Below, one piece after another: positions 1 to 9,400 of a stretch of 64,000 bases of DNA; position 1 is the stretch's first letter; each line of letters opens with the position of its first letter. The position numbers and the translations under genes were made by a program. The notes under the pieces are model-generated. The model saw only the letters and a program-made list of their open reading frames with translations, did no database searches and was not told the DNA's origin. The stretch is from Verrucomicrobiota bacterium (GTDB lineage Bacteria > Verrucomicrobiota > Verrucomicrobiia > CAIQCK01): positions 1 to 64,000 of the forward strand of contig JACRQF010000019.1 in NCBI GenBank assembly GCA_016222825.1, written 5' to 3'.

Positions 1-3000
1 GTCACCGGGTTGGACACCAACACCGTCCCGTTGGTCGGGCTTATCATCTCCGCCCGCGTCGTGGGCGCGGTGTAGGCCGTGAACATGTAGTCGTTCTGCT
101 TCCACGACCCGTTGATCAACGACCACAACCGCACATATAACCGCCGCCCGTCGGCGGGCATTGTCAGCGCGCGTGACAGGTTGGCGCCTTCAACCGCCGC
201 ATAGAGGTCATGGCCGCCCGCCGCGCTGCCCACCCAGAGCGCATATTGGCTCGCACCCGCGCCCGCGTCCCAGGTTAACGTCACATTCGCCGAGCCAAGC
301 GTCGCGCCGTTGCTCAGTCCCGTGAACCGCGCCTTCACCGTGTTCAGCGCCCGGTAACTGTAATCGTTGTAGTCCCAGACGTTGTTGATGCAAGACCAGA
401 GCCGCACGAACAGGTTCCGGCCATCCACCGGCAACCCTGTCACCGTCCGCGTCAGGTTCGTGCCGAGGACCGAGGCAAAGAGGTCGTAGCCGTTGGAGGC
501 GCTGCCCACCCACATCGCATACTGGCTGGCGCGCACGCCGGCATCCCATGTGAACGTCATCGAGGCGCTGCTGTTGGTCGAGCCGTTGAGCGGGCTGAGC
601 ATCGCCGCTTTCGCGACAGGTGCCGTGAAGGCTGTGTAAGCGTAGTCGTTCCACTGCCACGCGCCGTTGATCTGCGACCACAACCTCACGTAAACACTCC
701 TGCCGTCCACGGGCAGCGTCAGCGTCTGTGACAGGTTCGTGTCGACAGCCAGCGCATGGAGATCGTAGCCGTTCGAGGCGCTTCCCACCCACAACGCATA
801 CTGGCTCGCGCCCACGCCCGCGTCCCATGCGAAAGTCACCGACGCGCTGCTGTTGGTCGTGCCCGCCGCCGGACTGACCATCGCCGCTTTCACCGGTGTC
901 GGAGCCGTGTAGGCCGTGTAAGCGTAGTCGTTCCACTGCCACGCGCCGTTGATCTGCGACCACAACCTCACGTAGAGACTCCTGCCGTCCACGGGCAACG
1001 TCAGCGTCTGCGACAGATTGGTGCCGACTACCAACGCGTGAAGGTCGGAGCTGTTGGAGGCGCTTCCCACCCACAACGCATACTGGCCCGCTCCCACGCC
1101 GGCATCCCATGCGAATGTCACCGACGCGCTGCTGTTGGTGCTGCCGTTTGCCGGGCTGGTCATCGCCGCTTTCACTGGCGACACAGTCATGTAGCTGGAG
1201 TCGGTGTATTGCCATGTTCCGTTAACTTGCGACCACAACCGCACATAAACAGGCCTGCCCGTCGCCGGCAGCGTCAGCACTTGCGACAGATTGGTGCCGA
1301 CTACCAACGCGTGAAGGTCATAACTGTTGGGTGTGCTGCCCACCCACAACGCATACTGGCTCACGCCCGCGCCCGCATCCCATGCGAACGTCACCGAAGT
1401 AGAGCTGAGCGTGGAACCGTTGGCGGGACTGGCAATCCACGGCGTGAGATCCACCGAGATTTCGCCGCTGGTATAGAGCGAACTGGTGTTCCAATAGAGT
1501 GACGGATCCAGACTTGGCAGGTTGAACAGGTTGAAGGCGCCCAGACCCGCGCCAAAATCGAACAAATCAAACCAGTCGCCCAGACTCGGAGTGAAACCAT
1601 CAAGCAAGGAAACACTCAGCGAGCCGCCGAAGTTGAGCGCCCCGGTGACATCAAACTCGTCGTAAAGCATTGTGTTGGTCCCGCCCAATTCCATGCTCAT
1701 CGTCGCCCCGCCGAGCAACGTCAAGTCGCCGTCATCAATGATGATGCCGATGGAATCGCCGGGGGCAATGGTCCCCGCATTGGTGATACGACCGAGGATG
1801 ACACCGGAGCCATTGAGCGTTGCGTTGGTGTTGATCAGCAAGCCGTCAACAAAGACGTGCGCTCCCCCACTCAAATGCAGGTCCGCCGCGCTGGCACCGT
1901 TGCCAACTTGAAACCTCGAACCGTTGTCAACAAGGCTGCCGCCGCTATCAAGTGTGCCGCCGTTGAAGTTGACCACGCTGCTCGTGAAATTGGTGACGGA
2001 AAGCAGATCAACAACGACCGTGCCGCTATTGAGCGCGAGCGCGCCATTGTGCACGTCGAGCGTCCCGGTGCCATCCGCATTGACCGCGTAGAAACTGCCC
2101 CCTGAAACGGTCAGGAGACTGCCGGAGGAAGCATCGTAGCCGATGGCAGCGTCGGTAGCAGCCACAAGGCCACCGTTGGCAATGGTCAGGCTGCTGCCGG
2201 AGCCTTGATAGCCGAGAAACAACGAGCCGAAGTTGGCCCAAACGGAGCCGGCACCGGTCACCATCACCCAATTATTACTGGCGCTCGTTCCACCACCGAT
2301 CGAGCTGTCGGTGATGGTGAAGACTTGGCCACCGTCGGCAATGGTCAGGTTGTTGAAAGAACCATGATTGCCGACATCGAGGGAGTCGTCAAAACTCCAG
2401 ACGGAGCCGACGCCGCTCACCAGCACGGAATTACCGTTGGCGTTGGTTCCGCCGCCGATCGCGCCGTTGGTGGCGCTGAAGACTTGGCCGCCACCGGCAA
2501 TGGACAGGCTGTTGTAAGACCCATGGTTGCCAACCGCCAGTGAACCGCCGTTGCTCCACACAGAACCCGGCCCAGACACCAGCACGGAACTGCCGTTGGC
2601 GTTGGTCCAAGCGCCAATCATGCCGTCGCCGGTGTTGAAGACCTGGCCGCCGTTGGCGATGGTCAGGCGGTTGCTCGAACCATTATTGCCGATGGCCAGG
2701 GAACTGCCGATGTTCCAGAGGGAGCCGGTGCCGGTCACCAGCACAGAGTTGTTTTTGGAGTTGGTCCAACCGCCAATAAAGCCGGTGTCCGCGCTGAAGA
2801 CCTGGCCGCTGTCGGCGATAGTCAGGCTGTTGAAAGAACCAAAATTGCCGACAGTCAGTGAAGTGCCGTTGCTCCAAGAGGAGCCGGCGCCAGTCACCAG
2901 CACGCTATTGTTGCTGGCGTTGAATCCAGCGCCGATAAGACCGTTCGAGCCATTGAAAACATGGGCGCCGCTGGCAATGGTCAGGCGGTTGCTATGGCCA

Positions 3001-4127
3001 AGCACCCCGACAGCCAGTGAACTGCTGTTGCTCCAGAAGGAGCCGGCGCCGGTCACGAGCACGGCATTGTTGCGGGTGCCGTTTCCACGGCCGACCGTGC
3101 CGTTGGTGGTGGTGAAGACCTGGCCACCGCTGGCTATGGTCAGACTGTTGAACGACCCAAAACCGCCGATATCCAGGTCGCCGCTGCCGCTCCAAACGGA
3201 CCCGGCGCCGCTCACCAGCACGCCGTTGTAGGTGGAATTGGACCCACTACCGATTGCGTCGGGACCGGCACCGAAGACCTGGCCGCCGTCAAGGATACTC
3301 AAGGTATTGCCGGAGCCAGAATGGCCGACAGACAGCCATCCAGCGTTGTTCCAGACGGAGCCGGCACCGGCTACCAACACAGAGTTGTTGTTGCCGTTGG
3401 TCGTGACGCCGATTGCGGCGCTGGAGATATTGAAAACCTTCCCGCCGTTGGTGAGAATCATACTATTGCCGGACCCGTCGAAACCGACAGCCACCCAGCC
3501 GCTGTTGCTCCAGACGGAGCCGGCGCCGGTCACCAGCATGGAATTGTTGTTGGCCCCCGGCCAGCTACCGATGACACCACTGCTGGAGTTCAAGACGCGG
3601 CCGCCGTTGGCGATGGTCAACTTGTTGTTGGAACCATAATTGCCGACAGCCAGCCATGTGCCGTTGCTCCAGACCGAACCCGCCCCGGTCACCAGCACGG
3701 AATTGTTGCCGGAGGCAGGCCCGGTGCCGATCAAGCCGTTGGCAGCGTTGAACACTTGGCCGCCGTTGGTAAGTATCAGACTGTTGCCGGAACCGGAGTA
3801 ACCAACGGCCAACCAGTTGCCTATTCGGCAGACGGAACCGACACCCGTTACCAAAGCCCGGTTGCTGCTGGAGGAAAATGTGTTGCCGATGATCGCAACA
3901 TCAGACACCGTCAGCACACCGGCGTTGGTGACAATCAGCGCGTTAAAGGCCCCGTTGCTGCCCAAGAAGTAGGTGGTGGCATTGAATGGGACGCCGTTGA
4001 CGATGTTCGTGACGCCGGTTTCGGCCGATGCATTCGGAGCGGCGATATGGGCGATGGCGGCGGCGAGACAGAGCGCGGCGGTGTGGGTGAAGAATCTGGT
4101 GCGACGAACGACGGATGCCGAAGTCAT
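1..4127 (-). CDS. Giant secreted repeat protein (T5SS/PEP-CTERM-associated repeats plus FN3-like repeats), 3' end outside window
   Basis: The minus-strand frame is open from 4127 to the left edge (about 1375 codons, no stop). The N-terminus has a signal peptide ending near ASA-ET. Then come about a dozen degenerate repeats of roughly 50 residues with the pattern VLVTGAGSVWSN...LAVGNxGSxNSLTIANGGQVF, the type seen in T5SS/PEP-CTERM-associated repeat proteins (beta-helix fold expected). From about 1440 down to 1 it switches to repeats of about 85 residues with ASQYALWVGS...DLHALVVGTNLSQ...YVRLWSxINGxW, probably FN3-like; five are complete and a sixth is cut. A start 24 bases upstream (4151) is possible, but a promoter ending 7 bases before 4127 favours 4127. 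It is a paralogue of the gene at 6416-11992. Surface or extracellular location is inferred; function is unknown. Confidence 0.85.
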   Translation of the reverse strand, partial: MTSASVVRRTRFFTHTAALCLAAAIAHIAAPNASAETGVTNIVNGVPFNATTYFLGSNGAFNALIVTNAGVLTVSDVAIIGNTFSSSSNRALVTGVGSVCRIGNWLAVGYSGSGNSLILTNGGQVFNAANGLIGTGPASGNNSVLVTGAGSVWSNGTWLAVGNYGSNNKLTIANGGRVLNSSSGVIGSWPGANNNSMLVTGAGSVWSNSGWVAVGFDGSGNSMILTNGGKVFNISSAAIGVTTNGNNNSVLVAGAGSVWNNAGWLSVGHSGSGNTLSILDGGQVFGAGPDAIGSGSNSTYNGVLVSGAGSVWSGSGDLDIGGFGSFNSLTIASGGQVFTTTNGTVGRGNGTRNNAVLVTGAGSFWSNSSSLAVGVLGHSNRLTIASGAHVFNGSNGLIGAGFNASNNSVLVTGAGSSWSNGTSLTVGNFGSFNSLTIADSGQVFSADTGFIGGWTNSKNNSVLVTGTGSLWNIGSSLAIGNNGSSNRLTIANGGQVFNTGDGMIGAWTNANGSSVLVSGPGSVWSNGGSLAVGNHGSYNSLSIAGGGQVFSATNGAIGGGTNANGNSVLVSGVGSVWSFDDSLDVGNHGSFNNLTIADGGQVFTITDSSIGGGTSASNNWVMVTGAGSVWANFGSLFLGYQGSGSSLTIANGGLVAATDAAIGYDASSGSLLTVSGGSFYAVNADGTGTLDVHNGALALNSGTVVVDLLSVTNFTSSVVNFNGGTLDSGGSLVDNGSRFQVGNGASAADLHLSGGAHVFVDGLLINTNATLNGSGVILGRITNAGTIAPGDSIGIIIDDGDLTLLGGATMSMELGGTNTMLYDEFDVTGALNFGGSLSVSLLDGFTPSLGDWFDLFDFGAGLGAFNLFNLPSLDPSLYWNTSSLYTSGEISVDLTPWIASPANGSTLSSTSVTFAWDAGAGVSQYALWVGSTPNSYDLHALVVGTNLSQVLTLPATGRPVYVRLWSQVNGTWQYTDSSYMTVSPVKAAMTSPANGSTNSSASVTFAWDAGVGAGQYALWVGSASNSSDLHALVVGTNLSQTLTLPVDGRSLYVRLWSQINGAWQWNDYAYTAYTAPTPVKAAMVSPAAGTTNSSASVTFAWDAGVGASQYALWVGSASNGYDLHALAVDTNLSQTLTLPVDGRSVYVRLWSQINGAWQWNDYAYTAFTAPVAKAAMLSPLNGSTNSSASMTFTWDAGVRASQYAMWVGSASNGYDLFASVLGTNLTRTVTGLPVDGRNLFVRLWSCINNVWDYNDYSYRALNTVKARFTGLSNGATLGSANVTLTWDAGAGASQYALWVGSAAGGHDLYAAVEGANLSRALTMPADGRRLYVRLWSLINGSWKQNDYMFTAYTAPTTRAEMISPTNGTVLVSNPV

Positions 4128-4134
4128 GGTCGGG

Positions 4135-4162
4135 AGTGTAGGCGTTTTCATGGTGGTGACAA
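4135..4162 (-). promoter_or_regulatory. Predicted sigma70-type promoter, leaderless
   Basis: On the minus strand TTGTCA (4157-4162), a 16-base spacer and TACACT (4135-4140) lie with only 7 bases between the -10 box and the ATG at 4127. Transcription would start at or next to the start codon. The paralogue at 11992 has the same geometry, which supports the call. Confidence 0.5.
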
Positions 4163-4254
4163 GGATGTTTGACGGAAGTTAAGAGTTCAAAATGAAGAGT
4201 GAAGAGTTTCAGCGGCGCAGGGGGGCGCGGAGGAAAGAGGTAGGAGGAGAGTTT

Positions 4255-4971
4255 TCATCGGCGTTGGGCGGTGATCAGTTCGTTGAGTTTGTTGGCGAGC
4301 ATCAACTGAAACGGATCGGTGATGCCTGAGGTGTCGAGCAGTTCCACGGCGTTGGTGTTCGCGCTGGTGCCGGCGAGGGCGGTGCTGAGGGCGTCGGCGA
4401 GTTGTTGGGCGGTGACTTCGCCGGGCGGGCCGACGATGCTCAGCAAGCGCCAGCGGTTGTCGGTGTCGGGGGTGGCGCTGTCGCAGGGTTCCATCGCGAC
4501 ATAGACGTTGCCGTTGTAGAAGACGACGTCGCCGGGCTGGTAGCTGCCGCCGTTCCAGTTGCCCCGCATCTGCACGCCGGTTCCCGGCGGCCCTTGAATT
4601 CCGGGCGCGCCGTCGGCCCCTGCGGGACCGGCGACGGTGGAATCGGCCCCTGCCGGGCCGGCTGGCCCCGGTTCTCCCGGATCGCCCTTCTCGCCTTTTT
4701 CTCCGGGAACACCGGGAACGCCGTCAATGCCGTCTCTCCCGGGCACGCCTGCGGGGAGTTGGAAGGGGCCGTAGCTGGTGGCGTCGGTCATGTGGACGGT
4801 GAAGGTGCCGTCGCCGTTGTAGTGAATTTCGCTGATGCCGCGGCCTTCGGGTCCGCGGGGGCCGGCGGGGCCGGGCTGGGAGGCGAGGGCGGCCACGCCG
4901 TTCCATTGTTCGCGGAGTTGGTGAGAGGTGAGGTCTTCGCCGTATTGCGGCCAATTTGCGTCGTAGGGCAT
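4255..4971 (-). CDS. Collagen-like protein with carbohydrate-binding-like module
   Basis: 238 aa. The N-terminus MPYDANWPQ matches in style the second collagen-like protein at 49140-49787. Gly-X-Y stretches cover roughly residues 33-45 and 75-125 (for example GVPGEKGEKGDPGEPG), which form trimeric collagen-like stalks in bacteria and phage tail fibres. After them, residues about 137-165 (GNWNGGSYQPGDVVFYNGNV) resemble the CBM5/12 chitin-binding-like fold. The tail is helical. There is no signal peptide. A good ribosome site (TGGAGA) precedes the ATG. It follows a 21-bp repeat array and the gene at 5478 on the same strand. A tail-fibre-like or surface-fibre role is inferred; no other phage genes are nearby. 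Confidence 0.85.
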   Translation of the reverse strand: MPYDANWPQYGEDLTSHQLREQWNGVAALASQPGPAGPRGPEGRGISEIHYNGDGTFTVHMTDATSYGPFQLPAGVPGRDGIDGVPGVPGEKGEKGDPGEPGPAGPAGADSTVAGPAGADGAPGIQGPPGTGVQMRGNWNGGSYQPGDVVFYNGNVYVAMEPCDSATPDTDNRWRLLSIVGPPGEVTAQQLADALSTALAGTSANTNAVELLDTSGITDPFQLMLANKLNELITAQRR

Positions 4972-4981
4972 GGTTCTCCAG

Positions 4982-5047
4982 AGGTCAGGGGTCAGTAATC
5001 AGAGGTCAGTGACTAGTGGACAGTGAACAGTGAACAGTGGGCAGTGG
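4982..5047. repeat. Heptanucleotide repeat (GGTCAGN / ACAGTGN ladder)
   Basis: About nine imperfect 7-base units read AGGTCAG, GGGTCAG, TAATCAG, AGGTCAG, TGACTAG, TGGACAG, TGAACAG, TGAACAG, TGGGCAG. The complementary strand gives the CTGACCN units found at 45396, 46246, 46740, 48093, 49802 and 54018. It lies directly upstream of the collagen-like gene start. Confidence 0.7.
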
Positions 5048-5156
5048 ATGGGATTTGGGTTTGAGAATGGTCAAAAATGAACAGAGAGGGCCGGTTTTGG
5101 GGGTGAATCGGCCGGAAATGCGTAAATCACTGTTAATCTGGATGTTGTGTGTTGTC

Positions 5157-5345
5157 GTCAGGCGATTGAGTATGTTCGTCAGACGATTGAGTGAGGCCGT
5201 CAGACGGTTGAGTGGGGTCGTCAGGCGATTGAGTGGGGTCGTCAGGCGATTGAGCAAGGCCGTCGGACGGTTGAGTGTCTTCATCGGACGACTGAGTGAG
5301 GCCGTCACGCGATTGAGTGTCTTCGTCGGACGGTTGTGTGAAACC
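5157..5345. repeat. Degenerate tandem repeat, nine 21-bp units
   Basis: Nine consecutive 21-base units begin at 5157, 5178, 5199, 5220, 5241, 5262, 5283, 5304 and 5325, with core GTCAGNCGATTGAGT. Because 21 is a multiple of three, both strands carry open frames with 7-residue periodicity: minus strand LNRLTTP-type heptads with leucines at a/d spacing, plus strand VRRLSGV-type. The minus-strand frame (5006-5464) starts 14 bases after the stop of the 5478 gene but has no clear ribosome site. It may be a short coiled-coil protein or non-coding. The second collagen locus has a 20-21 bp array in the same place. Confidence 0.8.
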
Positions 5346-5477
5346 ATCGGATCATCCAGCATGGCCGCCCGGCGGGTGAGGTTTGGGCGGGCACTTCCCA
5401 GCCCTGCCCGGACGGGCGCGAGGCCGCTCGTCCGGGCTGCGGGTGTTGGGACCGAAGGTGTCATGGCCGGGGTCCGG

Positions 5478-6068
5478 TCAGGCGGCCGGGGGCGCGGGCG
5501 GCTGGGGCGGCGGCGCGGGCGGTTCGGCGGGCGGCGCGTCGGGGCCGTAGAGTTCGCTGCGGATGCGGCGGGCTTCGGCGACGAATTCGCTGTCGTCGGG
5601 GAAGAGGCCGATGGCGCCGTCGAGGGCTTTGTTGGCGTCGGCGAAGAGGGTGTCCTTGGCTTCGTCGAGGGCAGTGGTGGAGTCGCCGCGCTCGTTTTTC
5701 TTTTGCTCTTGAACGCCCTTGCTCTCTTCGAGGGGAGTGGCGAGGGCGCTGAGTTCGGTGATTTTGGCGGCGGGGTTGTAGTTGTGGGCGACGAGGGCGG
5801 CGGTGTGGTTGGTGAGGTAGGCGGCGACGCCGCGCACGAAGATGGCGACTTGCGGGGCGGATTTCTGGTTGGCGACGTTCTCGCGCAAGCGGCGGGCCTC
5901 GTCAGCTTCGGGGGTGTCCTTGCCGAGGAAGCCGGCGGCGGTGTTGAGCGACGCGATGAGGCCGGCGGCGTCGTAGCCGGCGGCGAGCAGTTCGGCCGTG
6001 AAGCGGCCGAAGAGGCTGGCGACGCCTTTGGCGAACGCGGCGATACTGGCGAACGAGTGGTAGGTCAT
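5478..6068 (-). CDS. Hypothetical helical protein with proline/alanine-rich tail, upstream of collagen-like gene
   Basis: 196 aa from ATG 6068, which has a strong ribosome site (AAGGAGA, 7 bases upstream). An in-frame ATG at 6150 also has one (GAAAGGA); it would add about 27 residues with a pentapeptide-like pattern (ADFSR ADFCR ADI). The protein is mostly predicted helix, lacks a signal peptide and ends in a Pro/Ala tail of about 20 residues. The gene at 50288 occupies the same position in the second collagen-like module and also has an in-frame upstream start and an Ala-rich tail, although direct sequence similarity is not obvious. Function unknown. Confidence 0.75.
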   Translation of the reverse strand: MTYHSFASIAAFAKGVASLFGRFTAELLAAGYDAAGLIASLNTAAGFLGKDTPEADEARRLRENVANQKSAPQVAIFVRGVAAYLTNHTAALVAHNYNPAAKITELSALATPLEESKGVQEQKKNERGDSTTALDEAKDTLFADANKALDGAIGLFPDDSEFVAEARRIRSELYGPDAPPAEPPAPPPQPPAPPAA

Positions 6069-6286
6069 GTGTCTTCTCCTTGGTTGAGGCGGGCCGGCGT
6101 CGGGGATGTCGGCGCGGCAGAAATCTGCTCGGCTGAAGTCGGCGCGGGCCATTGGTTTCCTTTCAACTTCTTCCAACTCCTTTCCGCGCCGCACTCGCGG
6201 CCGCGGGTAACGGGCGGAGAGACTACTTCAAAGGAGCAGTGCTTGTATATCAGGGCAAACCCGCGATCGAGCATCAGGGCATCCAT

Positions 6287-6301
6287 TAGGTAAATTCCCT
6301 A
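6287..6301. promoter_or_regulatory. Candidate palindromic operator (TAGGTAAATTCCCTA)
   Basis: A near-palindrome of 7-1-7 bases with one mismatch. It lies 137-219 bases upstream of the two candidate starts of the 5478 gene. Related sites occur at 16322, 21756, 22834 and 30019. Confidence 0.4.
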
Positions 6302-6333
6302 GACTCTCCCCTCTCTCCGCGCACCGTCGGGCC

Positions 6334-6408
6334 TGTAGCACCGGCATCCCTGCCGGCGTTCTCTTCATAAAGCACCGGAACATCGCCAGCAGGGATGCCG
6401 GCGCTACA
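6334..6408. repeat. REP-like inverted repeat
   Basis: Arms TGTAGCACCGGCATCCCTGC (6334 onward, 25 bases) and its near-complement ending GCCGGCGCTACA (6384-6408) flank a 25-base loop. It is 8 bases past the stop of the giant RCC1 protein and could also act as a transcription end or mRNA stabiliser. Confidence 0.7.
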
Positions 6409-6415
6409 CGCCTCC

Positions 6416-9400
6416 TCACGGCGCGAGGAACGCCGTGTAGAAGTAGTCGTTGAACTTCCACACTCCGCTCATCAGCGACCACAGCCGCACATACACCGGC
6501 CCGCCGTCCACTGGCAATGTCACCGTCTGTGTCCGGTTGGTCCCGACCACCGCCGCGTAGAGATCGTAGCTGCCCGGCGTGCTGCCGGCCCACAGCGCGT
6601 ATTGGCTCGCGCCGGTTCCCGCGTTCCACGAAAGCAGCGTCGAGGCTCCCGCCAGCGTCGCTCCGTTCACCGGGCTGGTCATCTGCGCCTTGACGGCCGC
6701 GCCGCCAACACTGGTTCCATAGGCGTAGTCGTTGAACTGCCATGTCCCGCCCACCAGCGACCACAGCCGCACATGGACCGCGCCGCCATCCAGCGGCACG
6801 CTCAACGCCTGCGTCCGGTTCGTGCCGACAAGCAACGCGTGCAGATCGTAGTCGCCCGCCACGCTGCCCACCCAAAGCGCATACTGGCTCGCACCGGTCC
6901 CGCTGCTCCAGTTGAACGCCACCGGCGTCGAGAGCAGCGTGGTCCCGTTGGTCGGGCTGAGCATCCGCGCCGCCAACGACGCGGGATCGGTATAGGCCGC
7001 GAACTCATAGTCGTTCTGCTTCCACGTCCCGTTGATCAACGACCAGAGCCGCACATACAGCCGCCGACCGTCCGCGGGCAGCGTCAACGCCTGCGACAGG
7101 TTGGTGCCCGTCAGCATCGCCGCGAGGTCGTGGCTTCCCGGCGTGCTTCCAACCCAGAGCGCGTATTGGCTCGCGCCCGCGCCCGCATCCCAGGTCAACG
7201 TCACATTCGCGGAGCCGAGCGTCGCGCCGTTGCCCAGCCCCGTGAACCGCGCCTTCACCGCGTTAAACGCCCGGCAACTGTAGTCGTTGTATTGCCACGT
7301 CCCGCTGATCAACGACCAGAGCCTTGTGTAGATGGCCCGGCCGTCCACGGGCAGCGTCAGCGTCCGCGACAGGTTCGTGCCGACAGCTAGCGCGTGGAGG
7401 TCGTAGGTGTTCGATGCGCTGCCCACCCACAGCGCATACTGGCTCGCGCCGACGCCGGCGTTCCAGGCAAACGTCACCGAGCTGCCGGTGTTGGTGGTTC
7501 CGCTGGCCGGACTGAGCAGCGCGGCTTTCACCGCCACGGGCGCCGTGTAGGTGTAGTCGTGGTAATACCACGCGCCAAAGATCTGCGACCACAATCGCAT
7601 GTAGATCGCCGCGCCGGTCGCCGGCACGGTCAACGTCTGCGACAGGTTGGTGCCCACAAGCAAGGCAGCCATGTCGTAGCCCGCCGCAGCGCTGCCCAGC
7701 CACAACGCATACTGGTCCGCGCTTGTGCCGCGGCTCCAGTTGAACGTCACCGAGGTCGCATTGAGCACGGCGTTGCTGGCGGGAGCCAGCATCTCCGACC
7801 TGCCAAACTCGGGCGTCAAGTAGGTGACGTTGGTGGCCGTGGTCTGGAAACCGGTGATCGTGACGTTCAAATTCGTTGGCGCGATCCAGCCCGTGGCAGC
7901 GCTGAAACTCAGCGTGTGGCTGCCGGACAGCAGGTTCGTCAGCATGACACCGCTGTTCCGCCAGACCGTGCCGTCCACGCTCCATCGCGCGCCGGCGCTG
8001 ATCGCCCCCGCCGGATTGAGAATCACTTGCAGCGAGCCGTCCGGCAGCGCGTTGAATCCAACGGCCTGCGCCGGCGTGATGCGCTCGGCGGTCGTGCCAT
8101 CGCCCAGCGCCCCGAAAACGTTCTGGCCCCATCCCCAAACCGTCCCATCCGGTTTCAACGCCGCGTTGTGGTCCCATCCAGCCGTGATCGCCGTCACGCC
8201 GCCGAGTCCGCTCACCTGCGACGGCGTCGAGCGATTGGCGATCGTTCCATTGCCCAACTGGCCGTTCAAGTTGAATCCCCATCCCCACACCGTCCCGTCG
8301 GCTTTCAATCCCAGCGTGTGACGGTATCCAGCCGCGATGGCGGTCACACCGCTGAGTCCGCTGACCTGCACCGGCGTGGCGCGATTGATCGTCGTCCCAT
8401 CACCCAGTTCCCCGTCGGCGTTATAACCCCATCCCCAAACCGTGCCGTCGGACTTCAGCGCCAGACTATGGCCCCAGCCGGCCGCGATGGCCGTCACGCC
8501 GCTGACACCGGCTGCCTGCACCGGCGTGTTTCGTCCCGTGGTCGTGCCGTCGCCCAGTTGCGCGTAGAAGTTCAAGCCCCACGCCCAGATCGTGCCGTCG
8601 GATTTCAAAGCCAGCGTATGCCAGAGGCCGCCCGCAATCGCGACCACTCCGCTCAGTCCGCTCACCTGGACCGGCGTGGAGCGGCTGACGGCCGTGCCAT
8701 CGCCCAGTTCGCCGTCGTTGTTATAGCCCCACATCCAGACGGTGCCGTCCGATTTCAACGCCGCGCTCTGATACGCCCCGGCGGCAATGGCGGTGACTCC
8801 ACTGAGTCCGCTCACCTGCACTGGCGTGGTTGCGCTAGTGGTTGTTCCATTGCCCAACTGGCCGTGGGCGTTCCAGCCCCACGCCCAGACCGTCCCGTTG
8901 GATTTCAACGCCAGTGTATGGTCGTAGCCCGCGGCCAGGGCGATGGCGTTGCCGAGTCCGACGGGTTCCGCAACCGTGAGGACGGTATTGGTGGCGCCAT
9001 TGCCCAACTGGCCGTAAAGGTTCCGCCCCCATCCCCGGACTGAGCCGTTCCATTTCAACGCCACCGTATGCTGATAGCCGGCGGCGATGGTTGCGTTCTG
9101 AATCGTAAGGCTCACGTTTTGATTGGTTGTTGCGCTCCCGCTGTCGGTCACGTGGATCGTGAAGTTGTAAGCGCCCGCTGTTGTCGGTGTGCCGCTCAAC
9201 ACACCGCCCGCGCTCAGGCTCATCCCCGGCGGCGTGCTGCCCGTCCACGACCACGTGTAGGGTCCGGTGCCGCCGCTGGCCTGCAACGTCCGGTTGTAGC
9301 TCCCGCCCAACACCACCGACGGCAACAAGCTGCCCAGCCCGATAAACTCCAGGTCCACCCTGGCCGTATAAGTTGCATTCGTGACGGTGGTCAGGAGACT

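Noticed and set aside
4255..4971. Prophage region because of tail-fibre-like collagen genes
   Set aside because: No capsid, portal, terminase, integrase or other phage genes are near either collagen-like gene.
5157..5345. CRISPR array
   Set aside because: The 21-base units are contiguous with no unique spacers and no cas genes are present.
5037..6293. 418-residue plus-strand frame across the first 21-bp array and the 5478 gene
   Set aside because: It is antisense to a gene with a strong ribosome site and consists of glycine/valine-rich shadow sequence; only the repeat part is of interest.
7394..9043. Long plus-strand frames (549, 398 and 396 residues) opposite the RCC1 protein
   Set aside because: Produced by the repeated DNA of the real minus-strand gene; Arg/His-rich with no motifs.
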